64,000 nt of DNA from the NCBI GenBank assembly GCA_016720905.1, contig JADKJT010000029.1:406006-470005 (forward strand), read 5' to 3'. The notes beneath the pieces are model-generated. The model worked only from the letters and a program-made list of their open reading frames with translations. It did no database searches and was not told the DNA's origin. The translations under genes and the position numbers were made by a program. The stretch comes from Gemmatimonadaceae bacterium. GTDB taxonomy: Bacteria; Gemmatimonadota; Gemmatimonadetes; Gemmatimonadales; Gemmatimonadaceae. Shown piece by piece: positions 17,197-25,069 of this stretch (positions within the stretch are counted from its first letter, which is position 1; every line of letters begins with the position of its first letter).

Positions 17197-18024
17197 TCAC
17201 GGCGGGAAGGTCATCGTGGTATCCACCGACGTCGCGATGTGCAGGATGGTCCGCGCGTCAATGATTGTTTCGCGGGTACGCCACCGTGTGAGTTGCAGCG
17301 TCCGTTTCGCGTTGGGCGACGCCAGGAATGCCGCGAGCGCACTGGTGGGCAGTTGGTGGGCGCCGTCATCCCGGAGCGAGCAGTAGATCTGTTCATTCGC
17401 GTACGACGACGTTGCCGGATTCGCATAGCGCAACGACAGAATGATCGCGGCCGTGCTATCGTTGCTGGCATTCCAGCTGAACGCCATGGGCGTGGTGCCC
17501 GTGGGCACGGTGATCCCCCCGGGAATGAGCGGCTCGGCGAGTCGCACACTGATTGTCGCGGACGGGAAGACGGTTCCGTCGCCCGGAATGCTCGCTTGAA
17601 CAACGTCGCCCGCGGCATAGCTGAATGGCGTGTTTGCGGGATTCGCATACCGGAAGTTCAAATCGTCGTATGGCAGGTTCACGGTGGAGCCACCGAAGGC
17701 GAGTGATACTTGCGCGCCGGCCTTCTTCACCCCTCGCACCACCGGCGTCGCCGTGTCGACCGCCGCGTACACGCATTGATCACTCTGCTGCAGCGCGCTA
17801 TTGGGAACCGCCGCTGTGTAGGCTTCAAAGATGATGGCGGTGGCATTCGCCGTGGCTCGACTGTTGGCCGCGTTCTGCGCGCGGATACTGATCGAGCCAT
17901 AGCGATTGGCCACGGGGTTGGACTCCGTCAGGCTTGTGCACGCGCCCAGCGCGAGGGCACAAGAGGTCGTCACCGCCAGATGTCGGGCAGCGCGACGACG
18001 AATAGATACTGAGCGACTGTGCAT
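17197..18024 (-). CDS. Probable lipoprotein, unknown function
   Basis: From the ATG at 18024 the product has 275 residues. It begins with an Arg-rich n-region, a hydrophobic stretch and LALGAC, a good lipobox. The mature part is beta-rich (NFRYANPANTPFSYAAGD, ATISVRLAEPL) and looks like an exported Ig-like or propeller-like domain without catalytic motifs. An upstream ATG at 18087 would add 21 residues before the signal and is less likely. Family unknown. Confidence 0.65.
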   Translation of the reverse strand: MHSRSVSIRRRAARHLAVTTSCALALGACTSLTESNPVANRYGSISIRAQNAANSRATANATAIIFEAYTAAVPNSALQQSDQCVYAAVDTATPVVRGVKKAGAQVSLAFGGSTVNLPYDDLNFRYANPANTPFSYAAGDVVQASIPGDGTVFPSATISVRLAEPLIPGGITVPTGTTPMAFSWNASNDSTAAIILSLRYANPATSSYANEQIYCSLRDDGAHQLPTSALAAFLASPNAKRTLQLTRWRTRETIIDARTILHIATSVDTTMTFPP

Positions 18025-18090
18025 CGGAGCCTGCCATGAGGAAGGATGATGATCGTACAATGTGCGCTCCCACCGCGGTTGACGCACCGT

Positions 18091-18738
18091 TCAGGCGCCC
18101 ACCGGGCGCGCGACGCCACGAAGAAACGGGTTGGTTTCGCATTCCCGCGCGATGGTCGTGGGTTCGCCATGACCGGTCAGCACCCGTGTATCGGGTGGGA
18201 GTGTCGCCAACCGTTGGAGCGACTGGTGCATCGCCCGCGGATCACACCCCGGGAGGTCCGTTCGTCCAATAGAACCCTCGAACAGCACGTCACCCGACAC
18301 GCACAGCCCTGCGCCGATGAACGCCACGTGGCCGGGGGCGTGGCCAGGCAGATGCCACACGCGGAACTCCGTCTCGCCAATCGACAGCACATCCCCTTCC
18401 CCGAGGGAGACGGTATCTGCCGTTGGCTGCTCGATCGACAGGCCAAAGCGCTGTGCGCTTGCTGCCGCCAGATCATAGAGTGGGCGATCCAGCGGATGCA
18501 GAAATACCGGGACCGGCACATGGCGCAGGATGGCGGCGACGGCACCCAGGTGATCGAAATGCGCATGGGTCAGCCAGAGGGCCTGCAGCGTGCAGCCGCT
18601 GTCGGCCACCGCCGCCAGCAGACGCGGTGCTTCGTCACCAGGATCCACCAGCACGGCCGCGTTCGCAGACGGCTCGGTGATCAGCCAACTGTTCTCCTGA
18701 AGCGGACCAACGGCGAATCCCTTGACGTTCAACGGCAC
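18091..18738 (-). CDS. MBL-fold metallo-hydrolase, glyoxalase II-like
   Basis: From a GTG at 18738, two bases after the trxB stop, the product has 215 residues. The metal motif THAHFDHLG is complete, with HLPGHAPGHVAFIG, GDVLFEGSIGRTDLPG and VLTGHGEPTTI supplying the remaining ligands. This pattern matches the hydroxyacylglutathione-hydrolase-like subgroup, which hydrolyses thioesters. The exact substrate is unknown. An upstream ATG at 18795 would overlap trxB by 55 bases. Confidence 0.9.
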   Translation of the reverse strand: MPLNVKGFAVGPLQENSWLITEPSANAAVLVDPGDEAPRLLAAVADSGCTLQALWLTHAHFDHLGAVAAILRHVPVPVFLHPLDRPLYDLAAASAQRFGLSIEQPTADTVSLGEGDVLSIGETEFRVWHLPGHAPGHVAFIGAGLCVSGDVLFEGSIGRTDLPGCDPRAMHQSLQRLATLPPDTRVLTGHGEPTTIARECETNPFLRGVARPVGA

Positions 18739-18740
18739 GC

Positions 18741-19709
18741 TCAGGATGCCTCGTGATGCGACAGCCAGCGCTCTGCCTCCAAGGCCGCCATGCACCCCGA
18801 TCCGGCGGAGGTGATGGCCTGCCGGTAGTACTCGTCGTGCACGTCGCCCGCGGCGAACACGCCCGGCACATTGGTCTCCGTGCGCCAGTTGGCCACCTTG
18901 AGGTAGCCGCTCGCGGTGAGCTCCACCTGCCCCTCCAGAAACGCGGTATTGGGTGCGTGGCCAATCGCGACGAACAAGCCACCAAGCGCCTCAATCCGCG
19001 TTTCGCCCGTCAGCATGTCTGTCAACTCAACCCCGCTGATCACGTCGTCACCCAGCACCTGTGAGACGCGCGCATTCCAGATCACGCGGACTTTCGGATG
19101 GGTCAGGACCCGATTGGCCATCACTTTCGACGCGCGGAAGCTGTCACGTCGGTGGATCACCACCACCTCACTGGCAAACTTGGTGAGATACATCGCCTCT
19201 TCCATGGCCGTGTCGCCGCCGCCGACGACGCCCAGCACCTTGTTCCGATAGAACGGGATGGCCCCGTCGCACACAGCGCAAGCGGATACACCTCCACCAC
19301 TCTGTGCCAAGCGAATCTCGTCCGGCAAGCCAATCCATTTTGCCGCGGCACCGGTGGCGATGATCAGGGCGCGCGCCGCGAATGGCGCGCTGTAGTTTGG
19401 CGTCACGACGAAGGGCCGCACCGACAGGTCCACCGACTTGACCAGTTCGGAGACGACGCGCGTCCCGTAGCGGACAGCTTGCGCCTTCATGCGATCCATC
19501 AGATCGGGACCGGATATCGGCTCCGGAAACCCCGGAAAATTTTCAATCTCCGTGGTCAGCATCAGCTGTCCGCCCGGCAGCTCCGTCCCGACCGGCTCTC
19601 CTTCAACGACGACCGGCTGGAGATTCGCGCGCGCCGCATAGATCGCGGCCGTCCATGCCGCCGGCCCGGATCCCACGATGACAATCTGTTCGGTGCGATG
19701 TTCGTTCAT
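18741..19709 (-). CDS. trxB: Thioredoxin-disulfide reductase
   Basis: The 322-residue flavoprotein has the FAD motif VIVGSGPAAWTAAIYAAR and the redox-active CAVCDG near residue 144. It also has the NADPH motif VVGGGDTAMEEAMYLTKF and a C-terminal FAD segment with VFAAGDVHDEYYRQAITSAG. It uses NADPH to reduce thioredoxin in the cytoplasm. It sits in a long same-strand run and is directly followed by the MBL hydrolase. Confidence 0.96.
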   Translation of the reverse strand: MNEHRTEQIVIVGSGPAAWTAAIYAARANLQPVVVEGEPVGTELPGGQLMLTTEIENFPGFPEPISGPDLMDRMKAQAVRYGTRVVSELVKSVDLSVRPFVVTPNYSAPFAARALIIATGAAAKWIGLPDEIRLAQSGGGVSACAVCDGAIPFYRNKVLGVVGGGDTAMEEAMYLTKFASEVVVIHRRDSFRASKVMANRVLTHPKVRVIWNARVSQVLGDDVISGVELTDMLTGETRIEALGGLFVAIGHAPNTAFLEGQVELTASGYLKVANWRTETNVPGVFAAGDVHDEYYRQAITSAGSGCMAALEAERWLSHHEAS

Positions 19710-19766
19710 GGCAGGTACACGCAGTTGAGGCAGTTGGCGGCGAGCACTGAAACGGCCGGCGCCACA

Positions 19767-20549
19767 TTACGAGATGGTCAGAATGCCCAGCGCGCCGTGG
19801 CAATGGGAGACGGTGCCCACCAGCACACGGAGCGGCGTATCGCCAGACCACGACGAGAGCACGTCGTCGGCACCGGCAATGCGGTGCGCGTCGATCATGC
19901 CCACGCCGTAGGTGCGATGCACACAGGGAAAGATAAGCGATCCGTCGATGGCGCCGCGCTGGTGTTCCACAAACGCCTCAAGGGCCGGTGGCATGCTCCA
20001 GTCCCGTGTGGTTCGGGTGGCTGGACACGTGGCGGGTTCGATACAGTTGACCGGACAGGTCCATGTGGCATAACTGACATAATGACGCCCGTCGGGCGCG
20101 GCCCGCTCCCACGGCATCGGTGGCGTGGTCGGCAACGATTGAATCGAGATGGCCCGCCCGGGCCAGCGATCGCGAGCACGCGCCATCAACCAATCCAGAC
20201 ACAGGTGTGGCATGAGGGGCGACGGCACCATCGCGTCCCGAGTCAGGGCTCCGGCGCCTGCAGCGAGCCATTGCTCGAGATACGCACTCCACGATTCGGT
20301 GACCAGTTGCACTGGCGCCGCTTCGTACGCACCGACGGCCAGGCGCCGTCCCACCTGACAGTCCGGATCGCGATCGACTACGATAATCGCCTCCGCCCGC
20401 AGTGCGCCGCGCAAGGTCGCCCGCGTCAACTGCTGCGCGTACCATGATCCATAGCACCCGCCGCCAATGACCACGATGCGACCGAACGCCAACGGCTCGC
20501 GTGACACCAGCGCAGCAGCGGCCGCCTCAGCGCCAGAGGTGGCGTCCAC
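19767..20549 (-). CDS. Unknown protein with nucleotide-binding fold start and conserved Cys motif
   Basis: From a GTG at 20549 the product has 260 residues. Near the start, GRIVVIGGGCYGSWYAQQ is a Rossmann-type GxGxxG loop, and EAIIVVDRDPDC ends the second strand with an acidic residue, as in NAD-binding folds. In the middle lies a striking motif, TWTCPVNCIEPATCPATR, with three cysteines in 11 residues plus His and Cys later (FPCVHRTYG, VSHCHGALG). It could bind a metal or Fe-S centre. The reaction is unknown. The start overlaps the SDR end by 23 bases. Confidence 0.7.
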   Translation of the reverse strand: MDATSGAEAAAAALVSREPLAFGRIVVIGGGCYGSWYAQQLTRATLRGALRAEAIIVVDRDPDCQVGRRLAVGAYEAAPVQLVTESWSAYLEQWLAAGAGALTRDAMVPSPLMPHLCLDWLMARARDRWPGRAISIQSLPTTPPMPWERAAPDGRHYVSYATWTCPVNCIEPATCPATRTTRDWSMPPALEAFVEHQRGAIDGSLIFPCVHRTYGVGMIDAHRIAGADDVLSSWSGDTPLRVLVGTVSHCHGALGILTIS

Positions 20550-21255
20550 CGTCCACCTGTAACGTGATCCCGGTGACATACGGGGCATCAACGAGATAGT
20601 GGATGGCCTGCACGACGTCGGCAGGGCTGCCGCCGCGCGCGAGCGGCACGTCCCGCAGGAACTGCTCCAACGCCTCGTCGCTCAAATCCTCCGGCGCCAG
20701 CACCAGTCCGGGTGCCACGGCATTGACGCGGATACGCGGTGCAAGCGCCGCAGCGACCGTTTGCACCAGTTGCGTCACCGCGAATTTCGTGACCTGATGT
20801 GGAATCAACTGCGGAAAACGCGCCTCGAATGCGAGATGATCAGACATCTGCACGATCACGCCACCATCCGGCATCACGCGTGCGGCCGCCTGCATGAGGA
20901 AGAACGGGGCACGCAGATTCACGGCGTCCACCACGTCCCATTCATCGGGCGTGACCGCGTCGAACGCGTGTCGGGTCATGACCGATGCCGAGCTTACCAC
21001 CACGTCGAGCCGCCCGAATGTCGCCATGACGTCATCGACAATGCGGCGGGGAGCCGTCGCATCAGTGAGGTCCGCCTCGACGACATGCACCTCGGTGCCG
21101 GCGACGCGAAGGGTCGAGGCGAGCGCCTCCGCGTCCGCGGGCGATCGGCCATGATGAATCACCACCGCGTCACCGCGTGCCGCGAAACTCCGCACGATGG
21201 CCGCGCCGAGTCGTCGTGCGCCGCCGGTCACCAGGGTGACGCGCGAATCGGTCAC
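20527..21255 (-). CDS. Pteridine-reductase-like short-chain dehydrogenase
   Basis: The 242-residue SDR starts at a GTG that overlaps the upstream stop as GTGA. Its cofactor loop TLVTGGARRLGAAIVRSF and the HHGRSPADAEAL segment match the TGxxxRxG plus HxRS pattern of PTR1/FolM-type pteridine reductases, rather than FabG. Catalytic residues appear as SSASV, and HQVTKFAVTQL replaces YxxxK with HxxxK. PTR1/FolM enzymes reduce dihydrofolate or dihydrobiopterin. The His at the Tyr position makes the activity uncertain. Confidence 0.8.
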   Translation of the reverse strand: MTDSRVTLVTGGARRLGAAIVRSFAARGDAVVIHHGRSPADAEALASTLRVAGTEVHVVEADLTDATAPRRIVDDVMATFGRLDVVVSSASVMTRHAFDAVTPDEWDVVDAVNLRAPFFLMQAAARVMPDGGVIVQMSDHLAFEARFPQLIPHQVTKFAVTQLVQTVAAALAPRIRVNAVAPGLVLAPEDLSDEALEQFLRDVPLARGGSPADVVQAIHYLVDAPYVTGITLQVDGGRHLWR

Positions 21256-22145
21256 CTGATCGATCCCAAGGCCGAGCGACGCTCGGCAATGGCCGCGTCC
21301 TGTCGATCGAGCCACGCCTTGGGCACCAGTTGACCGCCAAGGCGGCGCGGCCCATCGTGCGTCCCGTGCCAATCGGATCCACCGCTGGGGAGCAAGCCCG
21401 CCGCTTCCACGATCGAAAAGAGCTTCTGCGCGATCACCGGTGGATGACCCGGATGGAGGACTTCGACGCCATCCAGGCCCACTGCGGCCAGCGTCGCCAC
21501 CCGTGACGCGGTCGCAAACTCATTGGGATGCGCCCAGATGGCCAGCCCGCCGGCACGGTGCACCAACGCGATGCCGTCCGCCACGTCGAAGCGCGGCTTG
21601 TCGACGTAGGCCGGACGCCCAAATCCCAACCAACGATCGAACGCCTCGCGGAAGTCCCTGACCCAACCGCCGGCGATCATGGCGCGAGCAATGTGCGGTC
21701 GACCGACAGCTCCCGCACCGGCCTCCATCAACACCGCGTCCATGGTGACCGGAACGCCCGTCCGATTCAGCAGGCCAACGATCTGCTCCGCGCGCGAAAT
21801 GCGATCATGCTGGAATCCGGCAAGTGCCGACCGCATGGCCTCGGTATCTGACAGATGCAATCCCAGCAAGTGCAACTCGTCGCCACCGAAATGCGTGCTC
21901 AGCTCCACGCCGGGCACAATGCGTACACCAAGGCGCGCCCCCATCTCGCTCGCCTCGGCCAGTCCATCAATCGTGTCGTGATCGGTGATGGCAATCGCGG
22001 CGAGGCCGGCTTTCTGCGCCGCTTCCACCACGTGCGACGGGGGCAGCGCGCCGTCGGATGCCGTGGTGTGCACCTGCAAGTCGACGAAGGCCGGAGCGTC
22101 AAGCGATGTGGTGTCTGGCGCGTCGGCACCCTCGGCCAACGTCAC
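21252..22145 (-). CDS. PHP-domain phosphoesterase, TrpH/RNase AM-like
   Basis: This 297-residue PHP protein has the metal motifs DLQVHTTASDG, ITDHDTIDGL, PGVELST, AIWAHPNEF and GGSDWHGTHDG in the expected order. Related E. coli YciV (RNase AM) and its homologues hydrolyse 3',5'-nucleoside bisphosphates or trim RNA 5' ends. It starts four bases inside the preceding 91-codon gene (ATGA) and ends inside the SDR start, so translation is probably coupled. Confidence 0.9.
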   Translation of the reverse strand: MTLAEGADAPDTTSLDAPAFVDLQVHTTASDGALPPSHVVEAAQKAGLAAIAITDHDTIDGLAEASEMGARLGVRIVPGVELSTHFGGDELHLLGLHLSDTEAMRSALAGFQHDRISRAEQIVGLLNRTGVPVTMDAVLMEAGAGAVGRPHIARAMIAGGWVRDFREAFDRWLGFGRPAYVDKPRFDVADGIALVHRAGGLAIWAHPNEFATASRVATLAAVGLDGVEVLHPGHPPVIAQKLFSIVEAAGLLPSGGSDWHGTHDGPRRLGGQLVPKAWLDRQDAAIAERRSALGSIR

Positions 22146-22417
22146 GACTGGTATCCGGCTTCAGGCGAGCGTTCGCTTGGTTGCGACGACCGAAAGAGCG
22201 ATGTGAGTTCCCGGTTGCTGAGGGCGGCGAGCGATTGCTCCCGCGCCGTGCTCGCGGCCTGGGCCACCGGCGAGTAGCGCGTCACACGCACCTCGCGCGC
22301 CTCACCCTGGCCATGCACGAAGATGAGCCCGAACTCGTCGGCCATGGACGGCGTGAGGAATCCCGAGGGATACACGCGCCAGTCGCGCTCGTCGATCCGG
22401 ATGCATCGTGCCGGCAT
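22142..22417 (-). CDS. Small conserved-looking protein, unknown function (91 aa)
   Basis: Starting at ATG 22417, the product MPARCIRIDERDWRVYPSGF continues into LTPSMADEFGLIFVHGQGEA and a Ser/Gln-rich helical tail. It has no signal or membrane segment. It begins two bases after the upstream small gene and overlaps the PHP gene start by four bases, which argues for real, coupled translation. I do not recognise the family. Confidence 0.6.
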   Translation of the reverse strand: MPARCIRIDERDWRVYPSGFLTPSMADEFGLIFVHGQGEAREVRVTRYSPVAQAASTAREQSLAALSNRELTSLFRSSQPSERSPEAGYQS

Positions 22418-22418
22418 C

Positions 22419-22670
22419 TCAGTCTCCTCGCACTTCGCGCCACACCGGCGCGGGCATCGTACCCTGGTGCACTGTCGCCACGTCGGCCACGTCGGCCGCC
22501 TCCGTGAACTCAATGAACCGTCCGGGCTCGTCGGCGCTCTCGAATACCCACACGTTCGCGCGCACCGTGTGCGCCAACTGGCGTCGGGCGTCGAGTGCCT
22601 GCATAAACGTGTCGCGTTCGATCGCCGACACCCGTCGCTCAACCATGGTGAGCACGCGTGCCGCTGCCAT
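22419..22670 (-). CDS. Small protein, unknown function (83 aa)
   Basis: The product is short, with a helical first half (RDTFMQALDARRQLAHTV) and a beta-like middle (NVWVFESADEPGRFIEFTEA), reminiscent of ferredoxin-like dimeric alpha-beta barrels. No catalytic motif is visible. It starts 3 bases after the acyltransferase stop and is followed within 2 bases by the next small gene. Function unknown. Confidence 0.6.
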   Translation of the reverse strand: MAAARVLTMVERRVSAIERDTFMQALDARRQLAHTVRANVWVFESADEPGRFIEFTEAADVADVATVHQGTMPAPVWREVRGD

Positions 22671-22673
22671 GAT

Positions 22674-23978
22674 TCAAAACCCCGTTTCCGGAATCGTCTC
22701 GAGACTCTTCTTCAGATCCGACATGAAACGGTCAGCGTCGGCGCCATCGACAACGCGATGATCAAACGAGATCGAAAAATACGCGCACGTCCGAATGGCG
22801 ATCGTGTCCTCGCCGTCGGGTCCGGTCAGCACCTTGGCGCGCTTTTCGATGGCGCCGAGGCAGAGGATGGCCGTGGTCCCCACCGGAATGATGGGCGTGC
22901 CGGAGAGCGACCCGAACACGCCGGGATTGGTCACCGTGAACGTGGCGTCCTGCACTTCAATCGGATTCAGTTTCTTGCTGCGCGCGCGCGCCGCGAGATC
23001 GTTGACCGTCTTGGTGAGCCCGGTCAGCGACAACTCATCGGCATGCTTGACCACGGGCACGATCAATCCCGACGGATCGAGCGCGACGGCAATGCCGAGG
23101 TTGATGGACTTGCGATAGATGACGTCCGTACCGGCCACGGCGGCGTTCAGCACCGGATGGCGCTTGAGCTGCAGGCCCACGGCCTGAAGAATGAACGGCA
23201 GGTAGGTGAGCTTCTGCCCGGTTTGCGCCTCGAAATCCTTTCGCATCGCCTGTCGGATACGCGCCACCCGCGTGAGATCGACCTCGAAGAACGAGGTAAC
23301 GTGTGCGGCGGTGCGGCGCGCGAGCGTCATGTGCTCGGACGTCAGTCTCCGAATCTTCGACATCGTCTCAACCGTGTCGCCCGCCCACGGCGTCGGCAGC
23401 GGACCGTGCGATTCAGTCGCCGTCGACGTCAACCGGGTCGCCGGCGTCGCGGCCAGAAATGCGTCGAGGTCCTTCTTCGTCACGCGTCCCGCAATGCCCG
23501 AGCCCGAGAGCTGCGACAACGGCACACCCTGTTCGGCAGCAATCTTGCGCACCAGCGGTGATGACTTGGTCCGAATGCGCTCCTCGAACGATCCGGCCGG
23601 CCCACTGACCACGGGCGACGACGATGGTGCCGCGGGAACCGCCGCTGCGGGAATCGCCAGTGCCGGCCGGGCCACTGGTGCATCGGCGACCACGATCGGC
23701 ACAGGCGTCGGCGCAGCTCCGCTGGCGGCAATGGCCGCGTCGGTTTCCAGGCGGGCCACGATGGTCTGGACGGCCACGGTTTGCCCCTCACCGATGATGA
23801 TCTCGACCAGTACGCCCGCCGCAGGGGATGGGATCTCGGCGTCGACCTTGTCGGTCGAGATCTCAAAGATCGGCTCATCACGCTTCACGGAATCACCGAT
23901 CTTCTTGAGCCATCGTGACACCGTGCCTTCAGCGATGGATTCGCCCATCTGCGGCATGGGGACGTCTATTCGTGCCAC
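22674..23978 (-). CDS. 2-oxo acid dehydrogenase E2 (dihydrolipoyl acyltransferase)
   Basis: The 434-residue protein has three parts. An N-terminal lipoyl domain carries the lipoyl Lys in EISTDKVDAEIPSP. An Ala/Pro/Val linker leads to a peripheral-subunit-binding domain (SSPLVRKIAAEQGVPLSQ). The catalytic domain ends FSISFDHRVVDGADADRFM, with the active His. It transfers an acyl group from the lipoyl arm to CoA. The succinyl-transferase and branched-chain versions look alike here, so the substrate is left open. No E1 or E3 gene is adjacent; an E3-like partner must be elsewhere. Confidence 0.93.
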   Translation of the reverse strand: MARIDVPMPQMGESIAEGTVSRWLKKIGDSVKRDEPIFEISTDKVDAEIPSPAAGVLVEIIIGEGQTVAVQTIVARLETDAAIAASGAAPTPVPIVVADAPVARPALAIPAAAVPAAPSSSPVVSGPAGSFEERIRTKSSPLVRKIAAEQGVPLSQLSGSGIAGRVTKKDLDAFLAATPATRLTSTATESHGPLPTPWAGDTVETMSKIRRLTSEHMTLARRTAAHVTSFFEVDLTRVARIRQAMRKDFEAQTGQKLTYLPFILQAVGLQLKRHPVLNAAVAGTDVIYRKSINLGIAVALDPSGLIVPVVKHADELSLTGLTKTVNDLAARARSKKLNPIEVQDATFTVTNPGVFGSLSGTPIIPVGTTAILCLGAIEKRAKVLTGPDGEDTIAIRTCAYFSISFDHRVVDGADADRFMSDLKKSLETIPETGF

Positions 23979-23982
23979 TCGT

Positions 23983-24279
23983 TCATCCTCGATCTGAAGT
24001 GCCTGCCAACGACGCGTCAGAAGCGACGCGATCGGCGATACGATCGGCGCGCCGCAACCGCCACAGCGCCAACGTGGGCAGGGAGATCGCGCCGATCGCG
24101 GCCCCGTACCCGGCGAACACCCACCACTCGCACGCCGGCAAGCCCGGCAATGGCGAGCATCGGGCCATGAACCCCGTCAGCTTGCCGATCCCGACCCCAA
24201 TCATCGCGCCGCTCGCGCCGCCGATGAAGAACGTAAAGCATCCGACACCGATATTGCGGCCCACCCGATCCTCGGCCAT
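23983..24279 (-). CDS. Small membrane protein, unknown function (98 aa)
   Basis: Two hydrophobic segments are visible (GCFTFFIGGASGAMIGVGIG and WVFAGYGAAIGAISLPTLAL) separated by a short loop with Cys and Pro, followed by a basic cytoplasmic-type tail. It overlaps the upstream gene by one base and lies 4 bases before the E2 gene. No family recognised. Confidence 0.6.
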   Translation of the reverse strand: MAEDRVGRNIGVGCFTFFIGGASGAMIGVGIGKLTGFMARCSPLPGLPACEWWVFAGYGAAIGAISLPTLALWRLRRADRIADRVASDASLAGTSDRG

Positions 24280-24572
24280 CAGTATCCGGCTTCGATGAGG
24301 TGACGCGGATCCGCCTGCCGATGCAACGCGACAAAGAACTTCTTGACGTTCTTGTCGAGTCGGCTTTCCCCCGCCTGATCAGTGTGCACATCCACCAGCG
24401 TGTAATGCCCCCCTTCCATCCTGACGGTCAGCCGCATCGTCCCCAGCACGCCGGAAAAACCGCGTGTCCGCGAGGTGTGTCCAACGCGCGTCAGGCCGAT
24501 GGTGACGAAGTACTCGTCGGCCGATGCCAGCACCGAGTCCGGTGCCAGCGCCGTACGATGAAAGTGGCGCAC
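24279..24572 (-). CDS. Small protein, unknown function (97 aa)
   Basis: The product begins MRHFHRTALAPDSVLASADE and continues with a beta-rich middle (GTMRLTVRMEGGHYTLVDVH), with no signal peptide. It sits two bases after the lipoprotein gene and shares one base with the next gene. The fold resembles a small ligand-binding or SRPBCC-type fragment, but this is a guess. Confidence 0.55.
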   Translation of the reverse strand: MRHFHRTALAPDSVLASADEYFVTIGLTRVGHTSRTRGFSGVLGTMRLTVRMEGGHYTLVDVHTDQAGESRLDKNVKKFFVALHRQADPRHLIEAGY

Positions 24573-24574
24573 GA

Positions 24575-25069
24575 TCAGGGGACCTTGCGCCTGGTCGTAT
24601 CGGGCGGCCGCGACGACGGCGGCGTGAAATCACCAGGCTCGTTCGCTGAGAGGATATCCTGCGTCCAATCTTCCGTCCGCTGCAGCTTCTGCGTCGAATC
24701 GCGGCGGAATTCCAGCGCCATCGCCCACATGCCGGCGGTGACGTACATCAAGGTGGCGTGGTAGGTCCCAAGCTCTCCCGTCTCCTCGAGACCATTGGCA
24801 ATCGACTTGTGATCCTTGCTGGTGGCAAAAATGCGACCCTGACCACCCTGAATCGGCGTGCCCGTCGTCCGATCGTGGACCGTGATCCGCCACACCACCT
24901 GATCCAGCGCGCGCGTCGGTCGCGATTCCGGTGAAATCCGCACCGTAAATGAATCCGTGCGGAATCGGAGTTCGCCCTTGGGCGTTGTGTCGGCATCACA
25001 CGCGGCCGCCAGCACAGGCACCGCCGCGATGCACACCAACCGGGACAGACGCGCGCGCCAGGTTGTCAT
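24575..25069 (-). CDS. Probable lipoprotein, unknown function (164 aa)
   Basis: The N-terminus is a classic signal ending VPVLAAAC at about residue 24. The mature part looks like an Ig-like beta-sandwich (VVWRITVHDRTTGTPIQGGQ) with a hydrophobic core and an Arg/Pro-rich tail. The pattern resembles FixH/YtkA-like domains, which also contain a 'gtpv.ga' strand turn, but key residues cannot be confirmed. The ATG overlaps the ino1 stop by four bases. Confidence 0.65.
   Translation of the reverse strand: MTTWRARLSRLVCIAAVPVLAAACDADTTPKGELRFRTDSFTVRISPESRPTRALDQVVWRITVHDRTTGTPIQGGQGRIFATSKDHKSIANGLEETGELGTYHATLMYVTAGMWAMALEFRRDSTQKLQRTEDWTQDILSANEPGDFTPPSSRPPDTTRRKVP

Noticed and set aside
22323..23561. 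412-codon plus-strand open frame opposite the E2 gene
   Set aside because: It is the complement of the catalytic acyltransferase sequence, and the translation is His/Arg-rich and domain-free.
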